Assembly (NCBI GenBank): GCA_021782295.1
Contig: JAJXVC010000053.1
Coordinates: 1-9,969, forward strand
Source: a bacterium
GTDB lineage: Bacteria > Eremiobacterota > Eremiobacteria > Baltobacterales > Baltobacteraceae
Direction of reading: 5' to 3'
DNA: 9,969 nucleotides
The translations under genes were made by a program, and so were the position numbers. The first letter of the stretch is position 1, and each line of letters starts with the position of its first letter. This document shows positions 1-7,654 of this stretch, in pieces. Below the pieces are notes generated by a model. The model had not been told where the DNA came from, did not search any database, and saw only the letters and a list, made by a program, of their open reading frames with translations.

Positions 1-138
1 CGCGTGCGCGAACACGGCGGTGCGGTAACGCTTGTTTCGACAAATCCGCAGACACGGAAAATTTTCGATATTACCGGACTCATTAAAGTGTTCGATATCT
101 ACGACAGCGTCGATGATGCGGTCAAAGCTTTGAAATGA
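1..138 (+). CDS. rsbV: STAS-domain anti-sigma factor antagonist (RsbV/SpoIIAA-like), 3' end only
   Basis: The first 45 codons of the window are open and end in TGA at 136-138, so this is the C-terminal part of a gene that starts outside. The visible residues run through a beta strand (AVTLVSTNPQTRKIF), then DITGLIKVFDIY and the acidic/hydrophobic helix DSVDDAVKAL. This is the usual end of a STAS-fold anti-anti-sigma factor, where the ITGL..VF.I..S...A pattern is typical. In this family the unphosphorylated antagonist binds the RsbW-type kinase and releases the sigma factor; phosphorylation of a conserved serine, outside this window, inactivates it. The stop overlaps the start of the next gene as ATGA, which fits translational coupling of antagonist and kinase. 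The identification rests on a third to a half of the protein plus strong context. Confidence 0.78.
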   Translation, partial: RVREHGGAVTLVSTNPQTRKIFDITGLIKVFDIYDSVDDAVKALK

Positions 139-572
139 TGCAAGCGCGAGAGATCGGCGCAGAGGCCCCGGAGATTGAAGTTCGCATTCCGTCTCGCCCC
201 GAGTGGGTTGCACTCGCACGGCTCTCGGTGGCAACCGTCGCCGCACGCATGCATTTCAACGTCGACGAAATTGCCGATCTCAAACTTGCCGTCGCCGAGG
301 CATGTACCAACGCCATTCAACACGCTCGCGAGAGCGATGAAATCGTCATTACCTGTCGCATTTATAGCAATGGACTGCAAATTTGCGTCCGCGACTTCGG
401 TATCGGCACCGAGGCCGAACGAATCCGTTCGCGCGATCTCGGCGAGCCGCGCGTCGGCGGCCTCGGCGTCTATCTCATCCGCGCGCTCATGGACGAAGTG
501 GAATACAGCGTCGAAGCGGAGAGCGGAACCGTCTTGATGATGTTTAAGAAACTTGGTGATAGCGCTCGATAG
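135..572 (+). CDS. rsbW: Anti-sigma factor serine kinase, RsbW/SpoIIAB-like (GHKL ATPase)
   Basis: This 145-aa protein matches the length of SpoIIAB (about 146 aa) and is close to RsbW. It is a single HATPase_c_2 domain with the GHKL ATP-binding boxes in order: an N-box around residues 50-62 (LKLAVAEACTNAIQHA, with E55 and N59), a G1 box DFGIG at 87-91, and a G2 box GGLGVYLI at 108-115. In this family the protein binds and silences a cognate sigma factor and phosphorylates the STAS antagonist encoded just upstream. Two ATGs lie at 135 and 138; either could be the start, and the first gives the ATGA overlap with the upstream stop. The sigma factor gene begins 61 bases downstream, completing the antagonist-kinase-sigma order. 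It has no transmembrane segment and should be cytoplasmic. Which stress it senses cannot be read from the sequence. Confidence 0.92.
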   Translation: MMQAREIGAEAPEIEVRIPSRPEWVALARLSVATVAARMHFNVDEIADLKLAVAEACTNAIQHARESDEIVITCRIYSNGLQICVRDFGIGTEAERIRSRDLGEPRVGGLGVYLIRALMDEVEYSVEAESGTVLMMFKKLGDSAR

Positions 573-633
573 GGGAGTGCTCGATGGGTGCGGTCCGAGT
601 GCCGAATCTTTCGAAGCGCTCCGGTAGAAATCG

Positions 634-1410
634 ATGAGTGAGGGAGAATCGGCAGAGGCGCTGCTTGCGCGTTTTCTTGCGCTCAAGCAGGCCGGGAATA
701 GCAACAGCCTTTCTGCGGAGATCTCGGCGCTGCGTTCGCAACTCGTCGAGCGACATCTCGGGCTCGTCCGTTTTCTCGCAAAACGCTTCGTCGATCGCGG
801 CGAGCCCTACGACGATCTTTTGCAGATCGCCACGCTTGGACTCATTAACGCGATCGATCGCTACCAACCGGCGTTCGGCACGCAGTTTGCGACCTTCGCC
901 ACGCCGACGATCCTCGGTGAACTGAAACGCTATTTCCGCGATAAGCGCTGGTCGGTTCACGTCCCGCGCCGATTGAAGGAGCTCGCGCTTTCGATCGGCT
1001 CCGCGACCGATCGACTGACCGCCGAACTCGGGAGAAAGCCGACTCCGGCGGAGATCGCCGAGCTTCTCGGGGTCGAGATCGAGGCGGTACTCGAGGCGAT
1101 GGAGGCCGGGGGAGCGCTCTCGCCCTTCTCGCTCGACGCCGGTTTCGAGAGCGAGGAGGGTGCCCGACGCCTCGAGCCCAGCATCGGCGTCCAGGACGGG
1201 GACCTGGAGCTGGTTCCGGAGCGCGCGGAGATCGCCGATGCCCTCGAGCGCCTCCCGGGGCGCGAACGTATCGTGATGCGGCTTCGCTTTTTCGAGGGGC
1301 AGACCCAGCGCGAGGTCGGCGAGCGGCTCGGGACCTCGCAGATGCAGATCTCCCGGATCGAGCAGCGGGCGCTGGCCCGCCTGCGCAGCTTGCTGGCACC
1401 ACCGTCGTAG
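634..1410 (+). CDS. RNA polymerase sigma factor, SigB/SigF/SigG type (sigma-70 group 3)
   Basis: The product is 258 aa, the usual size for SigB/SigF-type factors. Region 2 spans about residues 39-106, with core-binding and -10 recognition features DDLLQIATLGLINAIDRY and FGTQFATFATPTILGELKRYFRD. Region 3 follows from about 107 to 165 (WSVHVPRRLKEL, then a helix-turn-helix containing GRKPTPAEIAELLGV). Region 4 lies at about 200-255, with ALERLPGRERIVMRLRFF and the recognition helix-turn-helix GERLGTSQMQISRIEQRAL. Region 1.1 is absent, as expected for group 3. Placement directly after the STAS antagonist and the RsbW-like kinase indicates that it is the target of that switch. The start at 634 has only a weak ribosome site (GGTAG, about 6 bases upstream), so coupling to upstream translation may matter. 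I cannot tell SigB from SigF-like by sequence alone, so no symbol is given. Confidence 0.95.
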   Translation: MSEGESAEALLARFLALKQAGNSNSLSAEISALRSQLVERHLGLVRFLAKRFVDRGEPYDDLLQIATLGLINAIDRYQPAFGTQFATFATPTILGELKRYFRDKRWSVHVPRRLKELALSIGSATDRLTAELGRKPTPAEIAELLGVEIEAVLEAMEAGGALSPFSLDAGFESEEGARRLEPSIGVQDGDLELVPERAEIADALERLPGRERIVMRLRFFEGQTQREVGERLGTSQMQISRIEQRALARLRSLLAPPS

Positions 1411-1430
1411 CGCAACCCGCGGCACTCTGC

Positions 1431-1436
1431 TACCAT
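1431..1436 (+). promoter_or_regulatory. Possible extended -10 element before alaS
   Basis: The 31-base gap between the sigma gene and alaS contains TGCTACCAT (1428-1436), which fits an extended -10 (TGnTAnnnT). A start site 6-8 bases downstream would fall at about 1442-1444, almost on the first possible start codon, so a promoter here would make a leaderless or nearly leaderless alaS mRNA. No good -35 hexamer is visible at the proper distance. Alternatively the GGGG run at 1439-1442 is simply the ribosome site of a read-through transcript. Confidence 0.25.
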
Positions 1437-1447
1437 ACGGGGTGCCT

Positions 1448-4072
1448 ATGCCGATGACGAGCCAAGAACTCCGCCAAGCGTGGATCGACTTCTTTGTTGC
1501 CCGAGGGCACAAACACGTTCCATCGGCGAGTTTGATACCCGACGAGATCTCCACGACGCTTTTCACCATCGCGGGAATGGAGCAGTTCGTGCCGGCGTTT
1601 CTCGGCGAGCAACCCGCGCCCGCACCGCGCGTCGTCACCGTGCAGCGCTGCTTGCGCGTCGCCGGAGCGAAGAGCGATATCGAGAATGTCGGGCGGACCG
1701 GGCGGCACGGCACCTTTCTCGAGATGCTCGGCAATTTTAGTTTCGGGGATTACTACAAACCGCAAGCGATCGCGTGGGCATGGGAATTCGTCACGCGCGT
1801 GATGCGCCTCGATCCGGAGCGGCTCTACGTCACGGTCCATACCGAGGATGACGAAGCTGCGCGCATTTGGGAGAGCGAGATCGGGCTTGACGCGGCGCGC
1901 ATCACGCGCTTCGACGACGATAATTTCTGGACGATGGGCCCGACCGGTCCGTGCGGCCCTTCGACCGAAATTTTCTACGATATCGGCGAAACGTACGCGA
2001 GCGGCCCCGAGGACATCGGCCCGAACCTCGGCAATCGTTACGTCGAGATTTGGAACGTCGTTTTTCAACAGTTCAATCGCGCAGCCGACGGCACGCTCTC
2101 GGAGTTGCCGCGAAAATCAATCGATACCGGCGCCGGGCTCGAGCGGATGTTGGCGGTCGTCAACGGTAAAGCGTCGATGTACGAGACCGATCTTTTTCTC
2201 GACCTCGTCGCAGCGCAACCGCAGCCGAAGGCGAGTTCGCTCCCGCCTGCCGAGCAGCACGTCCGTCGCAACATTATCGCCGACCATGCGCGCGCGGTCA
2301 CGTTTCTGATCAACGATGGAATCTATCCCTCGAATAGCGACCGCGGGTACGTACTGCGATTTTTGATTCGTCGCGCGATTCGTCAGGGGCGACTGCTGGG
2401 ATACCCGGATGGTTTTCTTGCCCAACTCGTGCCGTCGGTCGTCGAATCGCTCGCAAGCGGCTACCCTGAATTGCGACAGAATACCGCGCGCATCGTCGGA
2501 ACGTTGGAGCGCGAGGAGCAGACGTTCAATCGTACGCTCGAACGCGGGCTCGCCGTTCTCGACCGGATGATCGACGAAGCGAACGAAAACTGTACGCGGC
2601 TTATCTCGGGCGAGGACGCGTTTACGTTGCACGATACGCACGGTTTCCCCATCGAACTCAGCCGCGAGATCGCAGCCGAACGCGGTGTCGCTATCGATAC
2701 GGCAGCCTTCGAAAGTGAGATGGAAGCGCAGCGCAATCGCGCCCGCAACGATGCTGCATCCAAACGCGCGGTCGTGACCCTCGCGGAGTTACCGGCGATA
2801 AAGACGGCGTTTACGGGCTACGATGGGCTCGAAGGTGCCGGCACGATCGTCGCCATGCTCGATGCCGAGCAGAAAGCGACGCAAGAGCTGGTCGGCGGGG
2901 CGCGCGGTCGGATCGTCCTCGACTCTACATCGTTCTATGCCGAGCGCGGTGGACAGATCGGCGATCGCGGCGTCCTCCTCGGTGAGGATGCGCTTTTCGA
3001 AGTCGAAGATACACAGTATCTCGGCGATGCGGTTGCGCATATCGGCATCGTTCGCAGCGGATCGCTGCGGGTCGGCGAACGCGTGACGACTGCGGTTCAC
3101 GATTGGTGGCGCCGAGAAATTCGTCGCCATCACACCTCGGCGCATCTCTTACAGCGCGCGCTACGAGAGGTATTGGGTGACGATGTCGCCCAGGCGGGTT
3201 CGTGGGTCGGCACCGACCGCATGCGTTTCGATTTCCGCTGGTCGGCAGGCGCGCTCTCGCCCGATCAACGTCACGAAGTCGCTCATCGCGTCAACCGCAT
3301 GATTCGTGACGACTCGCCGTTGCAAACGCGAGAACTTCCGCTCGACGAAGCAAAGCAGACCGGAGCGGTCTGGATGTTCGGCGAGAAGTACGGCGAGCTC
3401 GTGCGCGTGGTGCAGGCGGGGCCGTCGGTCGAATTTTGCGGCGGTACGCACGCTCACTCCACCGGTGAGCTTGGGCTCTTCGTGATCCTCAACGAATCTT
3501 CGATCGGCAGCGGAGTGCGCCGGATCGAAAGCTGCGTCTCGGAATCCGCCGAGCAATTCGTAGCGAAGCAACAAGATATGGTCGCAACGATCTCCGGGGC
3601 GCTCGCCACCAATCCCGAGGAACTCGGCGAGCGCGTCGCGCGCCTTCAACGTGAAGTCCGCGACCTGCAGGGCGCGCTCGGACAGCTCAACGCTCGACTA
3701 GCAGGCGCAGACGCCGCTCGCTATTGCGATGCCGCCGAGGGCGAAGGCGCACGACGGTTCGTCGGTGCGGTCGTCCCCGAGGCGAACGCCGAGGCGCTAC
3801 GTCATCTGCAGGCGGCAATCCGATCGCGGATGCCGCACGGGACGATCGCGCTGATCGGCACCGACGGCGAGAGCGCGAGCCTGCTGGTAAGTGCGGCCGA
3901 AGACGCCGTCGCCGCAGGCGTCCACAGCGGAAATCTCGTCAAACTCGCCGCTCCCGCGCTCGGCGGAAAGGGCGGTGGGCAGGCCGCGCACGCACAGGGC
4001 GGCGGCAAAAACGTAGCGGGTGCTCCGGCGGCACTCGCGACGATACGCGCTGCCGTACTCGCCGACTCATGA
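1448..4072 (+). CDS. alaS: Alanyl-tRNA synthetase
   Basis: Charges tRNA-Ala with alanine and hydrolyses mischarged Ser/Gly-tRNA-Ala in the cytoplasm. The length (874-876 aa) equals the family norm. Counting from GTG 1442, the class II catalytic core shows motif 2 at about 85-103 (RTGRHGTFLEMLGNFSFGD) and motif 3 at 230-237 (GAGLERML). The editing domain has both zinc-site halves, H564-T-S-A-H568 and C666-G-G-T-H670. A coiled segment (about 720-755) leads to the C-Ala/DHHA1 domain with its glycine-rich loop at 841-855. In that loop GGKGGG is kept, but the usual PDMAQ is replaced by AAHAQ. Starts are possible at GTG 1442, ATG 1448 and ATG 1454. ATG 1454 gives the usual MTS-E-LRQAW-type N-terminus and ATG 1448 lies 5 bases from a GGGG run, so the exact start is unsettled. 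The stop overlaps the next gene as ATGA. Confidence 0.98.
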   Translation: MPMTSQELRQAWIDFFVARGHKHVPSASLIPDEISTTLFTIAGMEQFVPAFLGEQPAPAPRVVTVQRCLRVAGAKSDIENVGRTGRHGTFLEMLGNFSFGDYYKPQAIAWAWEFVTRVMRLDPERLYVTVHTEDDEAARIWESEIGLDAARITRFDDDNFWTMGPTGPCGPSTEIFYDIGETYASGPEDIGPNLGNRYVEIWNVVFQQFNRAADGTLSELPRKSIDTGAGLERMLAVVNGKASMYETDLFLDLVAAQPQPKASSLPPAEQHVRRNIIADHARAVTFLINDGIYPSNSDRGYVLRFLIRRAIRQGRLLGYPDGFLAQLVPSVVESLASGYPELRQNTARIVGTLEREEQTFNRTLERGLAVLDRMIDEANENCTRLISGEDAFTLHDTHGFPIELSREIAAERGVAIDTAAFESEMEAQRNRARNDAASKRAVVTLAELPAIKTAFTGYDGLEGAGTIVAMLDAEQKATQELVGGARGRIVLDSTSFYAERGGQIGDRGVLLGEDALFEVEDTQYLGDAVAHIGIVRSGSLRVGERVTTAVHDWWRREIRRHHTSAHLLQRALREVLGDDVAQAGSWVGTDRMRFDFRWSAGALSPDQRHEVAHRVNRMIRDDSPLQTRELPLDEAKQTGAVWMFGEKYGELVRVVQAGPSVEFCGGTHAHSTGELGLFVILNESSIGSGVRRIESCVSESAEQFVAKQQDMVATISGALATNPEELGERVARLQREVRDLQGALGQLNARLAGADAARYCDAAEGEGARRFVGAVVPEANAEALRHLQAAIRSRMPHGTIALIGTDGESASLLVSAAEDAVAAGVHSGNLVKLAAPALGGKGGGQAAHAQGGGKNVAGAPAALATIRAAVLADS

Positions 4073-4773
4073 TCGGCCGTCGCGCGAGCGTTGCTCTGGC
4101 TTGCGCGGCCATCCTTTTGCTTGCTTTTGTCGGAACGCCGAAACGCCAAGATTCACAAATCGTTCTCGACGAATACGTGCATGCGATGGATTCATTGTCG
4201 ATGCCGACGGCATCGATCTGCAATTACTCGATTTCGCAGGCCGGGCCGATACAGATCGAGCAACAGCATTTGCTCTACCGTCAAGGCGATCTCGTTCGCG
4301 ACACGCTCTTATCATCGCAAGGAATACCCGTGCGTGAAAAATCGATCGTGATCGCGCACCGCGCGAATCGATACGCGATCGATCGGCTTGCGCCGACGCT
4401 TCACGATTATGAAGTGCTCTTTCTTTCCGCGCATAAAGTCGGGCCGGATTTCCAATATCGTTATCAAGCGACCGCGCTTGCTCCGACAGCGCGCTTTTCC
4501 ATCACCGGGTTTACGATCGCCAGCGGTCGTTTTCTCCCGAGTGCGATTGCATTTACGTCATCGGGGAATGGAGCGGAAGCGCACGGTGCCGTGCTGTACC
4601 ACGCTGCCGGGCGTTATTGGGTTCCATACGAAGTCTACGTGACCGGAAGTCTCCACGGAAAACCGGCGAACGAACGCATCACGTGGAGCAATTGCCGCTT
4701 CCCGCGCTCGCTGCCCGAAACGACCTTCCGCGTACCGCGACCGCTTCCGAGTGCAACGCTCCCTCCCATCTAA
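4069..4773 (+). CDS. Exported or membrane-anchored protein of unknown function
   Basis: I do not recognise a named family. The ATG at 4069 overlaps the alaS stop as ATGA and gives 234 aa. Residues 1-22 form a positively charged start (MIGRR) and a hydrophobic stretch (ASVALACAAILLLAF), read as a signal peptide or signal anchor with no obvious lipobox. The rest is soluble, mixed alpha/beta, with many alternating hydrophobic strands (for example IQIEQQHLLYR, KSIVIAH, RYAIDRL, RYWVPYEVYV). The ending TWSNCRFPRSLPETTF recalls the beta-sheet scaffold of LolA/RseB-like periplasmic lipid-binding proteins, but this is only a resemblance. There are two cysteines in the mature part, C51 and C209, which could pair. 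The next gene, a membrane protein, starts within its last 23 bases, so the two are probably made together and may share an envelope role. The reading frame continues upstream inside alaS, but the ATG at 4069 is preferred because of the signal peptide. Confidence 0.8.
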   Translation: MIGRRASVALACAAILLLAFVGTPKRQDSQIVLDEYVHAMDSLSMPTASICNYSISQAGPIQIEQQHLLYRQGDLVRDTLLSSQGIPVREKSIVIAHRANRYAIDRLAPTLHDYEVLFLSAHKVGPDFQYRYQATALAPTARFSITGFTIASGRFLPSAIAFTSSGNGAEAHGAVLYHAAGRYWVPYEVYVTGSLHGKPANERITWSNCRFPRSLPETTFRVPRPLPSATLPPI

Positions 4774-5947
4774 ACGCTTCGCGGTTCCCCGGAGCGTCCT
4801 CGCCGGTGTCGCAGCCTTTTTCATTTCCTGGATTATTTCTCATGGCCGCTCGACGCCGTATAACAATTACGTTCTTCTCGCACAGGCGTTTCTGCACGGC
4901 CGGCTTGCAATCGATTGGCCCGGCGCTTATATCGACGCGCTCGCCTATCACGGCGCGCACTACATCATCGAAGCTCCGTTTCCGGCGATTCTTCTGCTGC
5001 CGTTCGTTGCGCTATTCGGTACCGCGGCGAATCAAACGCTGCTCGCCTGTGCGCTCGGGGGACTCTCGATCGGCGCGCTCTGGCGCATCGGTGAACATTA
5101 CGGTCTCGATGTTCGCGCAAATCTGTGGCTGACGACATGTATCTTTGCGGGAACGGATCTCTTATGGGCGTCGATGCTCGGGGATGTCTGGTTCATCGCC
5201 AACGTCAGCGCGTTCGCGTTCACGTTGCTGCTCTGGCTCGAACTTCGTACCGCAAAGCGCGGTTGGCTCGTTGCACTCTATTTTGCGGCAGCGGTCGAGT
5301 CGCGTTTTAGTCTCGTCATCATCGCTCCGCTCGTCCTCGGGCTCTTGCTCGTCGACGATGAGGGGTTGCTGCGGCTGCACCGGGAGTGGCGTCCGCGACT
5401 GATCGGTTTTTCGGCGGTAGCGGTTCCGGTCGCGGCGCTCTGGGTCGCCTATAACTTCGGCCGGTGGGGAACCTGGGACGATATCGGCTACGCCATGTGG
5501 TTTCATCAAGATCCGATGGGCAGCCCGTACGGATCGCCTTTTGCGCTGCGCTACCTTTCCTATCAGTTGCAATCGTTCTTCTTGCAAATGCCGACCGTAC
5601 TTCCGAATTTTCCGTATCTGCGCCCCGAGATGACGGGAGTCGCGCTGACCTGGACCTCACCTGCGTTGGTGCTCGTCGCATGGGCACGCAAACCGTTGCG
5701 CGATACCGTCGTCCTTTGGTTGATGTTGCTTGCGGCGTGGCTGCCGAATCTCGTGTACTACGTCAACGGTTTCGCACAATTCGGCATGCGCCACGCGCTC
5801 GATTTCGAGCCCTTCGCCGCGGTGCTGATGGCGATTGCGCTCCGACGCGGCATCCCGCGGTGGGGATATTCGCTAATCCTCTACTCGGTGATCGTCGGGC
5901 TCTGGGGCTGCTGGTACTGGAATGTGTTTATTCGACCCGGAAACTAA
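4751..5947 (+). CDS. Polytopic membrane protein, probable GT-C-type glycosyltransferase
   Basis: A 398-aa integral membrane protein with roughly ten hydrophobic segments, for example near residues 15-31, 78-90, 97-111, 124-141, 148-164, 172-199, 217-235, 301-312, 319-335 and 373-392. The N-terminal loop NNYVLLAQAFLHGRLAIDWP, followed by a EAPFPAILLLPFVALFG segment, and a late QFGMRHALDFEPFAAVLMA stretch match the pattern I associate with lipid-linked-sugar glycosyltransferases of GT-C/GT39-like topology and their uncharacterised relatives. No catalytic DD/DE pair is certain; D55, D62 and the E74 region are candidates. The start is GTG 4751, inside the end of the preceding gene (23-base overlap) and without a clear ribosome site, which suggests reinitiation. 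No other start lies before the first helix. The 3' end overlaps the convergent DUF255 gene by 75 bases. Membrane location is sure; sugar transfer is an inference. Confidence 0.85.
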   Translation: MQRSLPSKRFAVPRSVLAGVAAFFISWIISHGRSTPYNNYVLLAQAFLHGRLAIDWPGAYIDALAYHGAHYIIEAPFPAILLLPFVALFGTAANQTLLACALGGLSIGALWRIGEHYGLDVRANLWLTTCIFAGTDLLWASMLGDVWFIANVSAFAFTLLLWLELRTAKRGWLVALYFAAAVESRFSLVIIAPLVLGLLLVDDEGLLRLHREWRPRLIGFSAVAVPVAALWVAYNFGRWGTWDDIGYAMWFHQDPMGSPYGSPFALRYLSYQLQSFFLQMPTVLPNFPYLRPEMTGVALTWTSPALVLVAWARKPLRDTVVLWLMLLAAWLPNLVYYVNGFAQFGMRHALDFEPFAAVLMAIALRRGIPRWGYSLILYSVIVGLWGCWYWNVFIRPGN

Positions 5948-7654
5948 GGCTCGATAGGCCGCTGCGAGTGCGTCCGGTTCGCGCATCGGCGCACCGCAGA
6001 GCCTCCCGACGCAGAGCGTTGCCGATGGGGCCTCCCCCGAACGTGATTCGCTTGCAATACTGAGTTCGGGCGCTCCGAGTGCGAGCGCCGCGCGGCGCCA
6101 TCCGTGCGTTTCGTCGGCGGCGCCGCGAATCGTGAGTTTTGCCCGTTGCCGCAGTGCAAGCGTCGTCGCGCGAGCGTAACTCGCCGCAAAGAGCCCCGCG
6201 TCGCGATAACTCGCAGCAAAGGCCGCGAGGATCGAACGCGCGCGATCGGCCTCTGCGGGGCGATCGGTGAGTTCGGAGATGCGCAGCAGCGATCGCGCGA
6301 GCGAGGCGTTCTCGGCGAGCGGACGATCGCGCAGCGCCAGGCGCCCGAGTGGCTTCTCGCCGGCGATACGGTCGTTTGCGGGGCCGCCGTCGGGAGCAAA
6401 CGCGGCCAGTGTCGTGCGGGCGAGTCGATCTGCGCGTTCGAAGAAGCGTTCTTCGCCGAAGGCTTCGTAGGCATCGAGCGATGCGGCGATCGTCGCGCAC
6501 TGATCGGCGAGAATCCCGCGCACGCGCGGCTCCTCTCCGGAACGCCAGACCCGCAGCATCAGCCCGTCGCTATCGCGCACGCGCGCGTCGAGCGTATCGA
6601 GCACGCGCCGCGCGATCTCGGCGATCTCCTCATCACCGTTGACGAGCGCGATCTGCGCGAAAGCGCCTGCGAGGCCGGCGCTCCAAGCGGTGTACGAGGT
6701 GGGATCCACGAACGGCTTCTCGCTGCGAGCGCGTCCGGCAGCATCGAGCGCGAAGTAGCGTTCGTCGGCATCTTGGCTGCCGCAAAACACGCCCCGCGCG
6801 TCGTCGAAGAGCGTCGCGCGTACGTATGTAGTACTCTGCGCGAGAGCGCTCTGCAACGCGGCATCCTGTTCGTGGGCGAGCAGGCGCGCGAGAATCCGCA
6901 GCAGTGCGCCGTGATCCTCGGCCATTTTTTCAAAATGCGGTACCGACCAATCCGCGGTCGTCGAATAGCGAAAGAATCCGCCTTCGATGCGGTCGTAGGT
7001 GCCGCCGCCCGCCATCGCGTGGAGCGTTCGTTTCGTCATCGCGAGCGACTCATGGCGACCGGAGAGCCCGTCGTCGAGCAAAAACTCCAGCAGATCGCTC
7101 TGCGGAAATTTCGGTGCATCGCCGAAGCCGCCGTTTCGTTCGTCGTAACTTGCACGCGCTCGCTCGAAGAGCCAATCGGCAGCGCTCGCATCGAGATCGG
7201 TGGCCGAAGTCGGCACGCCGCGCTCTCGTTGCGTCTCATCGATCGCCGCTTCGACACCGTCGCGATGCTCGGCATAATAGGCGATGACGCGGGCGAGTAC
7301 TTGACGCATCGCCGGCGGCGGAAGATAGGTCGTTCCGGTAAGAATCGATCCGTCGGGAGCGAGAAATGCCGTCGTCGGCCATCCGCCCATGTTGTAGCGC
7401 GCGTTGATATCGGGGCGTTCGTCGTTATCGACGCGAATCGGCACGAAATTCCGCGCGATCGTCGCGATGACTTCGGGGTCGGAGTAACTCGTCTCGTCCA
7501 TTACGTGGCACCAGTGACACCACACCGCAGAGAGCGAGAGCAGAATCGGACGATTGCTCGAACGTGCGAGGGCGAAGGCCTCCGGCCCCCAGTGTTGCCA
7601 AGGAATTTCGGCGGCGCGATTCGTTCGCGGCGAGAAACGAAAACCGTCAGCCAT
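5873..7654 (-). CDS. DUF255/YyaL-family protein with N-terminal thioredoxin-like domain
   Basis: The product is 593 aa, shorter than the roughly 680-700 aa usual for YyaL/SPATA20 proteins, but both ends of the family are present. Residues 1-125 are the thioredoxin-like domain, with the signature WCHWCHVM (C46 and C49), the conserved RVDNDERPDIN segment at 74-84 and cis-proline loop GGWPTT at 90-95. GGFGDAPKFPQ (175-185) then opens the alpha-helical toroid resembling glycoside hydrolase/epimerase barrels, with GGTYDRIEGGFFRYSTTADW and VPHFEKM further on. The conserved C-terminal cysteine patch is present as LCVGRLCGAP (C548 and C553). The function of the family is not firmly known; a thiol redox role is likely from the CxxC. 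The ATG at 7654 has GAGG 8 bases upstream and lies inside the end of the small membrane gene. The last 24 codons, beyond the conserved region, overlap the convergent gene. Confidence 0.93.
   Translation of the reverse strand: MADGFRFSPRTNRAAEIPWQHWGPEAFALARSSNRPILLSLSAVWCHWCHVMDETSYSDPEVIATIARNFVPIRVDNDERPDINARYNMGGWPTTAFLAPDGSILTGTTYLPPPAMRQVLARVIAYYAEHRDGVEAAIDETQRERGVPTSATDLDASAADWLFERARASYDERNGGFGDAPKFPQSDLLEFLLDDGLSGRHESLAMTKRTLHAMAGGGTYDRIEGGFFRYSTTADWSVPHFEKMAEDHGALLRILARLLAHEQDAALQSALAQSTTYVRATLFDDARGVFCGSQDADERYFALDAAGRARSEKPFVDPTSYTAWSAGLAGAFAQIALVNGDEEIAEIARRVLDTLDARVRDSDGLMLRVWRSGEEPRVRGILADQCATIAASLDAYEAFGEERFFERADRLARTTLAAFAPDGGPANDRIAGEKPLGRLALRDRPLAENASLARSLLRISELTDRPAEADRARSILAAFAASYRDAGLFAASYARATTLALRQRAKLTIRGAADETHGWRRAALALGAPELSIASESRSGEAPSATLCVGRLCGAPMREPDALAAAYRALVSGSNKHIPVPAAPEPDDHRVED

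Noticed and set aside
575..605. Imperfect direct repeat GAGTGCTCGA / GAGTGCCGA between the kinase and sigma genes
   Set aside because: It has only two copies of 9-10 bases, with a mismatch, in a GC-rich gap; too weak to call an operator.
544..1734. 396-codon minus-strand open frame
   Set aside because: It lies antisense to the sigma factor and the alaS start, both of which have unmistakable motifs.
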